A DNA stretch of 64,000 bases from Euclidia mi. Taxonomy: Eukaryota > Arthropoda > Insecta > Lepidoptera > Erebidae. How positions within the stretch are numbered: position 1 is the first letter of the stretch; each line of letters starts with the position of its first letter. The notes under the pieces were generated by a model, which ran no database searches, had not been told where the DNA came from, and saw only the letters and a list, made by a program, of their open reading frames with translations. Both the position numbers and the translations under genes were made by a program. This document shows positions 24,303 to 35,822 of the stretch, in pieces. Location: NCBI GenBank assembly GCA_944739405.2, contig OX123196.2:54660196-54724195 (forward strand), read 5' to 3'.

Positions 24303-24800
24303 AAGACTTTTGTCTTGAAGTCTGGAATCCATTTTGTAGTTGTACCCAATTTGAGCAAAATAAATATTGGCATATCATCGTATTAAATATGTCCTAAAAT
24401 TTACGACAACGTTAGGGAGTATCTCCATAATTTTTACAGTTCCGTTTCTAGTTTTATGCGTGACGACTATAGCGCTACTTATCAAGTCCAAGTTTAAATC
24501 TGATCCACCTTATAGATACCTACAGACTGAACAGTATAAATATTTTACGTCCTTTTCCCCTGGCAAACATCACTTGACCCACCTTAGGGTTCTTATTTAA
24601 ATAGAACGTTACAATCGGTGGTGAGTTGAGAATTTGGCGACAGGTCTAATAAGACTGGACAGTTGTTGATAGCGGTCAGAAGTGGAGTTATTTTAACTGA
24701 AGCTTTGTATGACCCTTGGCTGTTGGTAATAATTGCGCTCAATAAACATCCACAGTTACGTTCTGACAACTATTAAACTAACTAGTAAGTCATCTTGTGA
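24303..24800. other. No recognised feature
   Basis: AT-rich; the 77-codon frame at 24367-24600 is membrane-like by chance composition and has no recognised motif. Confidence 0.5.
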
Positions 24801-24804
24801 CCAC

Positions 24805-24870
24805 GGCTAGTGTAACCCATGCCGAAACGTCGAGATAAAAATAACGTAATTTCCTTTTTTTTAATAATTA
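24805..24870 (+). repeat. Penelope-terminus-like motif
   Basis: GTGACCACGGCTAGTGTAAC, then CATGCCGAAACGTCGAG and an AT-rich run. It resembles 49125-49200 (CGCTGCAGCTACTGGTGTAAC ... GCCAAAACGTC). Confidence 0.4.
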
Positions 24871-25670
24871 AAATTATTACGAAATATGGTCTATATTTCG
24901 TTGCATAAATATTATTATGTGTAACAGGTCGCAAAATATATTTCTAGTGTAATTGCAAATATATATTTTGTATTTATATATTGCAAATATAGGTGAAACC
25001 AATCACTTTTTGACGTCATGGTTTTGACTGCATGGAGTTGCAGTGCCTTAAGCGGTACTTCGACGATTAAAACTGCATCGAAAACTTATAAATTTCCCGT
25101 GTAAATTAAATTTGACATGACCACTAATGAAACATCAGCGCAAAAGTAACTAATCGAAAATCGATATTATAATGTTTTAACCTTAAATAACAGGCTTACA
25201 GTTAATGAAAAAGTTTGAAAGTAATTTAAAAAATCTACTAAACTGTTAAAGTCAAATTAATTATGAATTATTATGATTTATTATGAAACATGAGTTTACC
25301 TTGTAAACAAGGTAAACTCAAGTTTCATTTAATTACCTAATTTATCATTTCGTTAAAAACAGTCTTTTTGTGGCTAGTGTGGTGTTGCAATCTTCACTCG
25401 ACCACCACATAACAAACACATTTCAGTTTATATCTTGTTGATGGTGTACTAGGTTGTAGCAATTTAAAATAGCATTATTCGACGAGAATGTATTTTACAT
25501 CTCGTAAAATATTAATAAATATAATATTTTTTTATTTTAAATTTTATTAAATTATGTTAAATACAACAGTCGAAAACAGTAACAGTATAAAAAATTGGCA
25601 ATGCTTTTAAAATACAGGTATGTTTTGAAGTACTTTGAGGTAGGTATTTTTGAAGAACAATATAGGTTAG
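24871..25670. other. AT-rich, with one hairpin
   Basis: No coding signature. Contains the near-perfect hairpin at 25284-25327, listed separately. Confidence 0.5.
25284..25327. repeat. 21-bp stem hairpin
   Basis: The arm starting TGAAACATGAGTTTACC pairs with the arm ending TTGGGT-free GGTAAACTCAAGTTTCA: 20 of 21 positions match, with a 2-base centre. Confidence 0.85.
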
Positions 25671-27173
25671 ATCATACAAAATAAATTTGCGGGTCTTAAT
25701 TGCGTACAATTAATTTATATAAGGTATAAATACCTATTTGTTTCCGACGTTTTGCTCGTCTTGCACCGAGCGTGGTCGCGGAGAGACTGATGAGAGCTCA
25801 GCGCCGTCTTGTGGAAGTGCGGGTTTCGGCACCTACCCTCACTTGGTCTTTATTTAAGTTCGCACTGTCGGTTCTCCGACACACTATACTAATGACGTCT
25901 ACACACTGTTGAGATTTATCACTGCGGCGGTGTTTACATTTGCTGATGACTGGATTCCAAGTAGCCGATAATCTTTATCCATCCTCCCGGTTGAAATTGT
26001 TATATTTCTTGATTTCTACCGCTTCACGTACTATCCTGGAGTAATAGTGACGATCGGTGGATAAGACTTGTGGTTGATGCAGTTCTATCCAGTGGTTTGG
26101 TCCAGACTCTAACAAATGCTCAGCTATAGCCTACTTATTAATATGTCGGTTTTTCACAGCTGCGATATGTTCCTTTACTCTTTCAGCGATTGTACGCTTA
26201 GTCTGCCCGATATATGAACTACCGCAGCTGCAATCGACTTTGTAGACGCCAGGTGTTTGGAGAGGAATCAATTGAGAATCCTTTGGGGTACGCAGATTAT
26301 GTGCTATCTTAGAAAACGGACTGTATACAGTCTTGATGGAGTATTTCTTGAGTACTGTTCCAAACTTGTCCGTTACTCCCTGTAGATACGGCATGTAAGC
26401 CAGCACTTTGCTCACTTCAGTTCTACGATCTTTCCTCTTCAGACGGAGTATCTTCTTCTTGTCTCCGTTGCGCCTAAGTACCTCCTGAACATGTGACAGT
26501 TCACTATTTAACTGTTCAGGGTCACACAGTTCATACGCTCTGTTCACTAACGATGACACAACGGAATCCAAATGCCGCGGATGGTGGTGCGAGTTCGCGT
26601 TAAGATACCTATCTGTGTGTGTCGGTTTCCTATATACAGTGTGTCCAAGGGTACCATTATTTCTCACTGTCACTTTAACGTCGAGAAAGGGTAACGATCC
26701 GTCTACCTCCATTTCGTATGTCAATCGGATGTTCGGATGTGTGGAGTTCAATTTGTCTGCGAATTGTTCCACGTCTTGCTGGTTCCCCTTCATGATGCAA
26801 AAGATATCATCGACATACCTCTTCTACAGCTTCACATTTGATGCCTGCATGTCTATGGATTCCTCGAAGTGCTCCATCCAGATGTTGGCTATTACCGGTG
26901 CTATAGGACTACCCATAGCCACTCCATCGATCTGGAGGTAGCGTTGTCCACGATATAAGAAGAAGTTTCCATCTAAGCAATTCTTAAGCAGAACAGTGTA
27001 TTCGTCATACAGAACGTTTTCCCTTAATTTCCTCTGTATGACCTCAAGGCAATCTTGAACAGGAACATTGGTGAATAGTGACTCCACATCAAAACTCACC
27101 ATCACCTCGTCTGGTTCCTTTTCCGTACTCTTGATAATTTCTATAAAGTGACGAGAGAGTTTAAAATCGATTA
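25671..27173 (-). pseudogene. 5'-truncated Penelope-like element (RT and GIY-YIG)
   Basis: Minus-strand coding starts inside the RT: FKLSRHFIEIIKS, VSFDVESLFTNVPVQ, DGVAMGSPIAPVIANIWM, catalytic YVDD (26806-26817), then a C-terminal GIY-YIG nuclease with GVYKVDCSCGSSYIGQTKR (from 26250 downward). RT followed by GIY-YIG is diagnostic for Penelope-like elements; the N-terminal part of the RT is missing. Breaks: in-frame TAG at 26824-26826 just before the catalytic motif, TAG at 26131-26133, TAA at 25975-25977. The 3'UTR ends with an AAACGTCGG block and TTGTATGAT. Flanks ATATAGGTTAG (25660-25670) and ATGTAGGTTAG (27174-27184) form an 11-bp target duplication with one mismatch, so 5' truncation happened at insertion. 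Confidence 0.85.
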
Positions 27174-27184
27174 ATGTAGGTTAG

Positions 27185-27944
27185 TAGTATGAAATCAGTT
27201 CTAAAGGATTCATAAATAAATACATACTATCATCAACTGCAGCAGAAGAGAAAAGGGAAATCGGATAAAGAGGCCAGTAGTCCTAAGCCATACATATAAA
27301 TGTAACGAATTGAATTACGCGTTACTTAGAGAAAAGTAATCATTTCTAATACCCACTCTGGAAATTTGAAATGTTGGCGTGAAGATGTGACGAGAAGACA
27401 CGTGCCATAATATTATGTTATCTGTGGTGACGACATCATAAACTAAAAGATAATAGCCGAAAGCTCTTGAAAATATTTTCCATTATGTATGATATTATCC
27501 TGGGAGAAAAGAATGAAATAACATTGAGAAGTACCAATACTATAACACTAGAAATTATAGACGGATATACTTACGCTGGTGGGATCTCGTGGTCATGTAT
27601 CTTAGGACGGTTATACTAAAGGGTGAAGATACAACTATCAGTAATATCACCCTAGTCTTACTAGAACCTAGCCTTACTTTTGTCTAAAACGTAAAGCAAT
27701 CGGTACCAGCTTTCATAAAGATATTTGACAATGGTTGCGAGGAGTCAGCACTCTCTAATATCCCGGTATTATGTTATCATCATCATCATCATCGTCATAA
27801 CGTTTTTCCGGTTGCATTAAAGAATTTCGGTCAGGGATCCGCTTACTGGTCTTAGCTAATATAGTGGAATAATGATCGATACCAATTCATCAGAGAATTA
27901 CTTAATAACAAAAAGTTGCTATCCTTTTAGGCTGTGTAGGTTAG
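27185..27944. other. No recognised feature except (ATC)n
   Basis: AT-rich. A short (ATC)6 run lies at about 27777-27795. Confidence 0.5.
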
Positions 27945-28075
27945 ATAAATTAAGCACTTTGTGGTAAACCTATTTTTCTGCTGAATCTGATTAGGCTAGA
28001 AAGCAGATCCCGTGCTTTAACACTACGATTTTGAATGCAACTCGGATAACGCTACATTGATGATAATGGTAAATA
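27945..28075 (+). mobile_element. SINE family 4 body fragment
   Basis: GATTAGGCTAGAAAGCAGAT and TCGGATAACGCTA followed by gatgataatg match the 3' part of the fuller copy at 52172-52552. Confidence 0.55.
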
Positions 28076-28123
28076 ATATATCCCAGAAAGTTTACTACCA
28101 ATATTATTATATATTGAGTCCTG

Positions 28124-28232
28124 TCGCGACCACGCCCGTTGTAAGACGGTCGAAACGTCGGTAAAACAAATGTATTTATACCTTAAATTAATTAGATATC
28201 TTAGCGAGTAAGACCAGTTTTAATAAAATTGT
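28124..28232 (+). repeat. Penelope-type 3' end fragment
   Basis: GTCGCGACCACG, GGTCGAAACGTCGG, tatttataccttaaattaatt, GCGAGTAAGACC and an attgtttgat end follow the same order as 15980-16101 and the 3' end of the 25.7-kb element. Target duplication here is unclear (possibly ATTGAG). Confidence 0.6.
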
Positions 28233-28887
28233 TTGATATGTACAAATTGAGAAAGTTTTAAACTTAATATACCTATATCATCTTACCTGCAGTATCAAAA
28301 CCCTTCCGTTTATTTCGTACCTCTACGTCATCTAAGGGCCACGTACAATATTTACATTGGTCATGTCCTATCACTACACGCACTATTATTGTACTTTGGC
28401 GGGAAAACGACTTCGTTCCGATTGGTTTGTACTTGGAATTGACCCTTAAGAGAATGTCAAGTTTCAGTGGCATTGATACCACTATTTAAAACCCCTTTGG
28501 GTGCTAGAAGGAACAGTATTTTGTTAACAAAATACTTTTTGTGGTTTCGCACCATTTTGAACAGTCATCGGTCTGTTAGATAGCCAAGGGCAGCAAGGTG
28601 GCAAAATAAAGTAAAGGAGGCCCGCATTTTGATAATAACTAGACAGCTTATGTACCTTTTTTGGCAAAGGGGACTGTCAGACTCTTACTGACTAAAAACC
28701 AACCCGTGTTCCTCATGTACCCGTATGTCGGAGGGTCGGGTATCGACGAAGCATTCGTCGCGACAGACAGCTTATGTACCTACTCTAATGAATTTATATT
28801 TAGTTGGGTGCCTATTACTTTTTTGAAGAGAACTATTCCACTAATTTCTGCAGCATCTTTATGTCTCAGCATAATATAGTCTTTAGC
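28233..28887. other. No recognised feature
   Basis: Flanking DNA 5' of the BEL element; short frames on both strands lack motifs. Confidence 0.5.
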
Positions 28888-28892
28888 AGTTC

Positions 28893-29535
28893 TGTATGAA
28901 ATAGAACTAGTTTTTTATTATAAGTCAAATCGATTAGATCGATTGAGTAACATTTTGTTTAGTCTATTGAAAATTTCTGACAATGGTCACACTGAACTGT
29001 CACTTCGGTCTTCCGCTTGAAAAAATTATCTCGCCGGGTGTCGTCTCGTACGTAAAATATCGCCTTTTGAATTAACGCGAATTGAATTAAATTGAGTAAA
29101 CCGTTTTGAACGCCGCCTGATCTAGTGCTGGCAACGGTAAATTGATTGTGAACTATTGATTGACATTTGTGAAAATTGTGAATCTGGTATCGACTTCCAC
29201 GTGCCAACGTGTCCTGAAAACGTCGCGTTTGAAGCTTAATAGCTAAGTACTTTGGCGGGAATTACTTCTTCATATTTCATTCATTTATTCATACTTCATT
29301 CATTTATTTTGGCCAAAATACTTGTATGAATGTGTCTAATTTAGCTCAAGCCTGACATCAGCAAGGATAGCGGGTAAGTGAAACATAATATTGATATTGA
29401 TTGATTTCAATTCATCACTGTGCAACGCAGTGCATTGTGTCTGGATCATTGTCTATCGTGGTCAGGTAGATGTATTACATCTTCCACTGCGCACTTCTGA
29501 TACACCTTCCTGCCTGGCTACGGTAATTCTAGACA
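28893..29535 (+). repeat. BEL 5' LTR
   Basis: Begins TGTATGAAATAG and ends TTCTAGACA, giving TG..CA ends. 643 bp. It holds ~36 bp more than the 3' LTR around 29250-29305 (an additional cattcatttattcatac-type duplication). Confidence 0.95.
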
Positions 29536-29543
29536 TAAATTTT

Positions 29544-29561
29544 TGGTAGCAGAGCGTGGTT
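29544..29561 (+). promoter_or_regulatory. Candidate primer binding site
   Basis: TGGTAGCAGAGCGTGGTT starts with TGG, eight bases inside the 5' LTR, the place and first bases expected for pairing to a tRNA 3' CCA end. I did not assign the tRNA. Confidence 0.65.
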
Positions 29562-30273
29562 GAAATTTAGCCGCTGTTGCATTACTGAGTATAAACTCAG
29601 ATTGGTATGAGCTTGTATCTTATCACCTTGTAGACAGTATTGTAGTGTTTGTCAGGTCAGTTATTGACTAACATACATAATACTTAATTGTATAAGTTGA
29701 CCTAGATAATTTGAAACACATTGTCACATAACCTCAATCAGTAATTGTTGATTTGTATTGTTGAAAAGTCTAACTTAAATTTGTTGTTGCATTAATAAGT
29801 CAGTTTGTTTGGATACATAACAGCTGTATGTATCAATAAATTTAGTAAATTTAGTTTATTGCATATATTCATAAACATTATAACCAACCTGACCTTGCCA
29901 CTTGGGCGGGTCACATTAATAAACTTTGTTTTGTTATAATATAGATAATATTGCTAGGTAACACTTATTCTGTGATTACTTACTATTGTATATCTCAAAT
30001 AACACAGCCAGTCTGTCTGTTGCAAATAATTAATTAATTAATTTGAAGTTTCAACTTTTAATTTGTTATAAGTTATAACTTTTGATAACTTTGACTTTGT
30101 TTTGTGTCAATATATATTGAAACTATTAATTTTGTTGGACAGTAGATACCTGTCACTTGCCTGCACTTGCAGTAAACAGGCTAATACTTTGTTGGTTTCA
30201 AAGAATTAAGAAAAATTAAGTTTTGATTGTTAATTTTATTTAACGCTTGTCCGGGCTCTTTTGAATTTTGATT
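29562..30273 (+). other. BEL 5' leader
   Basis: AT-rich untranslated stretch between the primer site and gag. Contains several short upstream ATGs but no long frame. Confidence 0.6.
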
Positions 30274-31905
30274 ATGTCAGCTATCAAGGACTTGCGTGCG
30301 GCTGCTGGTGCTATTGCATCAGATTTGCGCTGGTTTGCCTCGGCCAGTGCTTTAGTGAACCGGCCTGATCGCCAGCAGGCCTTACTTCAGAGGTACGAGC
30401 GGATTGACGATCGCCTGGCAAGTGTGGAACAGCAATTCCGCACTTTCAGCACTTGCTGTCTTGAAGTGTCAATCAATGATTTCACCGCTGACCAGCGAAA
30501 AAAGGTCAGCGAAGACTATGCCCAGGTCTTAGACCTGTATGATGCTGTCTCCAATACTGCGAGACAACTAGTTGCCGATAGGGAAGGGCAACCCGGCCTG
30601 AAGCAGGAGCTTCCTAGGTCAGCACCGGGGCTGGTGAGTAGGCTCCCTACTTTGGACCTCCCCCATTTTGATGGCTGCCTAGGAAGCTACCTGGGCTTCA
30701 TTAATTTGTTCGACAGCCTGGTCAATGACAGGGCTGACCTTCGGCCGGCACAAAAGTTGGCATATTTAATGTCGGCTCTGGATGGGGAGGCTAAGGGCCT
30801 CATCCAGCATCTGCCCGTGTCTGACGAGGCGTACCAGACGGCTCGAGACCTAATTACCCGTAGGTACCATAATAAGCGTGGCCTCGCCGCTACGCACATC
30901 GAGCAGATTTTGGGTTTGCCGACGCTCACCCGGGTCTCTGGGTTGCGCACCCAACTTTTGAACCCGCTTTTGGTGGCCATCAACGCACTTAAGTGCCTTG
31001 ACCTGCCCGTGGACCAATGGTCCTATCTATTGGTGCACATTGTGCTGAAGAAGCTGCCTGCCGACCTGAGGTCGCGTTTTGAACAGCGCTTTGGTGGGGA
31101 TAGCGCGACCCATCTGCCCCCCTTTGCTGACCTGGAGAGGTTCCTGGAGGATGAGTGCCGGGTCTTGGACAACTCCGGTGGTGACACGCCGGCTAAGACG
31201 CAGCCGCCCAAGGTCAAGGAACAGGCTCGCGTTCACACCCGAGCCAATGTTGACCGGCGCCCTCCTCGCTTTGCAGTCACGCAGAGCCCAGTGGAGTGCT
31301 CTTACTGCAAGGTCACGGGGCACAGAACGGCCAGTTGTAGAGCATTCTTGGACCTTCATGTCGCCTCTCGTAGGCGCATCGCGAATGCCCGCCGCCTTTG
31401 CTTCTCTTGCTTGGGGTCCCACTACCAGCGAGACTGCCCAAACTCTCGCCCCTGTCCTCACTGTGGAGGACAGCATTTGGACATTCTCTGTATGAATGCC
31501 AGAGAGGTTGGCCGCTTGTCCAACCAGCCGACGCCGCGCACGGGCGGGTGTTTTGAAGGTGGTAGCCGAGGCTCACCGGCGCGTAGCCGAGAGTCGCCTC
31601 GCTCAATTGATCGCCACTCGCCCCGCTTGGAGAACCGTAGCGTGCGCACGCCTCCTCTCTCTCGCGCACCTGAATGTGCGACCGCGCAACATCACCAGCA
31701 ACATGACTACTGCCCCAGGTATTCCCCTCCTTTGGCGGAGCGTCCCCGCCTTGACTCGCGCCCACCTCGTTTTGGGCGGGAGCGTCATTATGACCCCCCA
31801 CAGATGGCGCGCGGATCGAGTCATCGCGCTTTTGAGGACTTCAAGCCGCACCCTCATTTTGATTTGCCTGGTCCTGGCCAACGGTCGCCGCCCAGGCAAC
31901 AATAG
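30274..31905 (+). CDS. gag: BEL/Pao Gag
   Basis: An intact 543-codon frame from ATG 30274; an in-frame TTG two codons earlier is not needed. Gag forms the particle that packages element RNA. A helical N-terminal region is followed by LPTLDLPHFDGCLGSYLGF (from residue about 123), the start of the DUF1759-type domain seen in BEL/Pao Gags, which runs to about residue 290. Three zinc knuckles follow: C-x2-C-x4-H-x4-C at 342-355, and C-x2-C-x3-H-x4-C at 376-388 and 394-406. The tail from about 410 is arginine/proline/serine-rich and probably disordered. The frame ends in TAG at 31903-31905, and pol continues in the same frame with no gap, so the two may be linked by stop-codon readthrough or the stop may be a mutation. 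Confidence 0.95.
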   Translation: MSAIKDLRAAAGAIASDLRWFASASALVNRPDRQQALLQRYERIDDRLASVEQQFRTFSTCCLEVSINDFTADQRKKVSEDYAQVLDLYDAVSNTARQLVADREGQPGLKQELPRSAPGLVSRLPTLDLPHFDGCLGSYLGFINLFDSLVNDRADLRPAQKLAYLMSALDGEAKGLIQHLPVSDEAYQTARDLITRRYHNKRGLAATHIEQILGLPTLTRVSGLRTQLLNPLLVAINALKCLDLPVDQWSYLLVHIVLKKLPADLRSRFEQRFGGDSATHLPPFADLERFLEDECRVLDNSGGDTPAKTQPPKVKEQARVHTRANVDRRPPRFAVTQSPVECSYCKVTGHRTASCRAFLDLHVASRRRIANARRLCFSCLGSHYQRDCPNSRPCPHCGGQHLDILCMNAREVGRLSNQPTPRTGGCFEGGSRGSPARSRESPRSIDRHSPRLENRSVRTPPLSRAPECATAQHHQQHDYCPRYSPPLAERPRLDSRPPRFGRERHYDPPQMARGSSHRAFEDFKPHPHFDLPGPGQRSPPRQQ

Positions 31906-34900
31906 GTCATTGATCCCTGCCCTATAACGCCAACCTCCCCCATTGAGACCGTTATCCTACCAACGGTTGCTGTTCGGGTCTGGGGACCCACGGGGACCTC
32001 TGTTGTTGTCCGTGCTATATTGGACACAGGTTCACAAGGTTGCATTGTTTCCACTTATTTGGTAGGGCAGGTTAAATTAAATATGGGCTCTTTTCCAAAT
32101 TGTATACGGGGCATAGGTGACGTAGCCTCTAATGTTGAAGGGCAAGTTAAGGTTTTGTTTGGCCCTGTTGAATCTTCACACCCGAGGATTAAAACCTCGG
32201 CTATTGTGCTGAAGAATATTTTGGGTATGCATCCACAGAAGCAGCTACCTGCTGCTGTGGTGAATTTGACATCGGGATTGGAACTGGCAGACCCCAAATT
32301 TGACACACCGGGACAAATCGACTTGTTGATTGGCTCTGATGTCCTCGGTGGAATTTTGATTGGTGGGAAAAGGGTCTTGGTGCCAAATGGTTTGACTGCC
32401 ATCCCGACCATATTTGGATTTGCTTTGATGGGACCTGTACCTAGGGACCCCCCTCCACCTGAACTTGACAATTTGTTAGCTGTAGGCTCCGCTCTCTCTG
32501 ATGCGGTTCAGAGGTTTTGGGAGATAGAGGAGCCCCCTCAAGCTGCCCGTTTGAATCCAGAACATGAGGAGTGCGAGCTGTTCTTCCAGAACAACACTGG
32601 TCGACTCCGTTCTAGTCGGATTATTACGAGGCTACCTTTTCTGTCTGTTCGGCCTCCGCTTGGTGAGTCACGACCTTTAACCGAAAAGAGGTTGTTGGCC
32701 ATGGAGCGCCGCATGGGTCGTGATCCGGAGCTCAGACAGAAGTACATTGAGTTCATGAGGGAATATGAACAGTTGGGACACATGTCTGTGTCAAATTTGG
32801 ATTGGCATTCGGTGGAGCACTACTTTCTCCCGCATCATGCGGTATTGAAGCCATTGACTGGGAAGCTGCGCACAGTATTTGATGGTTCTGCGCAGACTTC
32901 AACAGGCGTATCCTTGAACCAGTGCTTGCATTCTGGTCCCAAGTTGGTCAAGGACCTTTGTGACGTCATCACCAGCTTCCGACGACATCAGGTTGTCTTT
33001 GTGGCCGACATAAAAATTATGTTCAGGCAGACTATTATCCACCCTGATGACCGTCGCTTCCAGCTGATCCTTTGGAGAGAGTCTCCTCGCGATCCCATGG
33101 TCGTCTACGAGCTCAATACCAATACGTACGGGTTAAGGTCAAGCCCCTACTTGGCAATACGTTCTCTTTGGGAGCTCGTAGACCGCGAAGGCTTAAGTTT
33201 CCCACGAGCCTCCGCCATCTTGAAGGACGATATTTACGTCGATGACATTTGCTCGGGCGCCTCCACAGCGGACGAGGTGATCCTCCTGCGGGACGAATTG
33301 ATAGGTATTTTGGCCTCCGCTGGTTATGAGTTGCGTAAATGGATTTCCAACTCACCAGCGCTTTTGGAAGGCTTGCCAGAGGATCATCAGCAAGATCCAT
33401 ATCTATTTGAGATTGTTGACAACACCGCCATGATTGCTGTTCTCGGCGTTCAGTACAGACCAGTCCAAGACATCTTTACGTATAACGTTGACTTGAAATT
33501 GCCTCGTTCTTGGACTAAACGTCTCGTGTTATCTACTGTCGCCAGAACCTTTGATCCGAACGGTTGGATTATTCCTGTTATATTTTGGGCAAAATGCTTC
33601 TTGCAGAAGCTTTGGACAGCAGGATTGACCTGGGACGAACCTCTACACGGCACTCATGTTGAGGAATGGACCTCTTTTGTATCCTCACTTCCTGCCGTCA
33701 ACCAGATCTCCTTGCCTCGTCCCATCCTTCCTCCCGGGAAGTACAAGGCCACCCTTCACGGGTTTTGTGATGCCTCGGAACGTGGTCACGCCGCCGTGGT
33801 GTACTTGCGCACAGTTAGTGCCTCAGGTCAGGTGAGGGTTTCCCTGATCATGGCAAAGAGCAAGGTGGCACCCCTTCGGACATCTCTGACCATTCCAAAA
33901 TTGGAGCTCTCGGGAGCAGCCCTACTTGTACGCTTGTTGAACCACGTGTCCAGTACTTTGGGTAAAAGCATTTGCATTAATGGGACCTACGCCTGGACAG
34001 ACAGCCAAATTGTTCTTTGTTGGTTGAAGGCTTCGGTCCACACCTTGGAGGTATTTGTTGCTAATCGCGTTTCCCAAATCCAGAAATCCGAAGTCAAGCT
34101 TGTTTGGAGACACGTACCAGGTGAGCTCAACCCCGCTGATTGTGCCTCGCGCGGATGCTTGACGCCTAGTTTGATAGGTCATTCGCTATGGTGGGGTCCG
34201 GAATGGTTGAGTCGACCAGAAATTGATTGGCCTCGAACGCCAGTTTTGAATACTTCTAATTTGCCGGGTCTACGAACACTCGCTCTTGAGAAGGTAGAAT
34301 GCGCCTTCGACCCCGATTTTTTGTTGAATCGTTACAGCTCCCTCGACAAGTTGTTAGGTGTCACTGCTTGGATAAAGTGTTTTGTTTTTAATTTTAGGCA
34401 CCCACAACAGAAACGACTGACACCGTTTCTCTCACCACAGGAACGACAGGAGTCCCTCACCTTTTGGGTTCGTTCTGTGCAATTGGCGCATTTTGAAAAG
34501 GAGATTGCTATCCTTAAATCAGAGAGATCGAAATTGTCGGGAGCTCTCTAAATTGAACCCCTTTTTGGACGATACGGGTCTCTTGCGCGTTGGAGGGCGT
34601 CTCAAGAACGCCAACCTCCCTTACGGGGCTCGTCACCCCCTTTTGTTACCTAAGGACGGTCATTTGGTACGCTTGTTGGTAACTGACCGTCACCTTAAGA
34701 ACTCGCATGCTGGTTGTAATGCTTTGTTGGCTATTTTGCAACGCGAATTTTGGATTTTGTCTGCCCGAAGAATTATTCGGAGTGTAGTCTTTCGCTGCAT
34801 CCCTTGCTATAAGCTCAAGGCTTCTACCATGCAGCTCTTGATGGGAGACTTACCGGCAGATCGCGTAACTGAGAGCAGGACGTTTGACGGTGTTGGCACG

Positions 34901-35791
34901 GACTTCGCTGGTCCCTTTTTGGTGAAAACGTCGACGCTTCGAAACGGCAAGACTGTTAAAGCCTACTTGTGTGTTTTTGTTTGTCTCTTCACAAAGGCCG
35001 TACACTTAGAACTGGTCTCCTCGCTTACGACCGAGGCGTTTGTAGCCACATTTGACAGATTTGTATCCCGCAGAGGGCTGCCTTCCTTGATCCGTTCTGA
35101 CTGCGGCACTAACTTCAAGGGCACCTATAATTATTTGAATGATGTTGTTAATTTCCTTGAAACCAACAAGGCTGATATAGGTGATAGGCTTGCCCGACGT
35201 GGGATAAATTGGTTGTTTTCCCCACCAAATTGTCCACACTGGGGTGGTATATTTGAGGCCGCCGTAAAATCGGCCAAAACACACTTGCGCTGGACAATCG
35301 GTGAGTCTGTCCTTACATTTGAGGAACTCGCAACTGTGTTTTGTAAGATTGAGGCCGTTTTGAACTCTCGGCCATTGTGCCCGATCTCCTCAGATCCGAA
35401 TGATTTGGAGGCCTTTACGCCGGGCCATTTTTTGATTGGTCGCCCACTTGTCGCCTTGCCTGAGTACCCCTATATTGATACGAGACCTGGTCGTCTCTCG
35501 CGTTTTGAATTGGTACGCCAGATTACTCAGAGCTTTTAGAAACGCTGGAATTTGGAATATTTGCACATACTCCAGCAACGCGTTAAGTGGACCGACAAGA
35601 CCGATCCACCCAAGATTGGAGACCTCGTTTTGATCAAGGAGGCTAACCTCCCGCCACTCAGATGGCGCAGGGGGCGCATCCTTCATTTGGTAACTGGGGC
35701 TGATGGAGTTCCCCGATTTGCTGAGGTCTTGGTGGACGGTTCGGTTCTAAGGAGAGCGGTTGCAACATTGTCACGTCTACCAACCGATTAG
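31906..35791 (+). pseudogene. pol: BEL/Pao Pol (protease, RT, RNase H, integrase), broken
   Basis: Reading continues in the gag frame straight after TAG 31905. Aspartic protease: ILDTGSQGC, active Asp codon at 32023. RT: GKLRTVFDGSA near 32860 and catalytic YVDD at 33235-33246. An RNase H region contains FCDASERGHAAVVYL (33760-33810) and TDSQIVLCWL (34000-34030). Integrase has a His/Cys zinc region ending RCIPC (34790-34810) and acidic residues at 34901 (GTDFAG), 35099 (SDCGTNF) and 35255 (FEAAVKS); a C-terminal tail ends at TAG 35789-35791. Breaks: a one-base shift between about 34500 and 34548, near the RNase H/integrase junction, and TAG at 35537-35539 in the integrase C-terminal part, where the family usually has Trp (TGG to TAG). 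Both look like decay, unlike the stop at the gag boundary. Confidence 0.93.
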
Positions 35792-35810
35792 CGGACCGGT
35801 AGGCCGGTCC

Positions 35811-35822
35811 GGGGCGGGTGGA
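35811..35822 (+). promoter_or_regulatory. BEL polypurine tract
   Basis: GGGGCGGGTGGA lies directly against the 3' LTR start TGTTTG, the expected site and composition for the plus-strand DNA primer. Confidence 0.75.
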
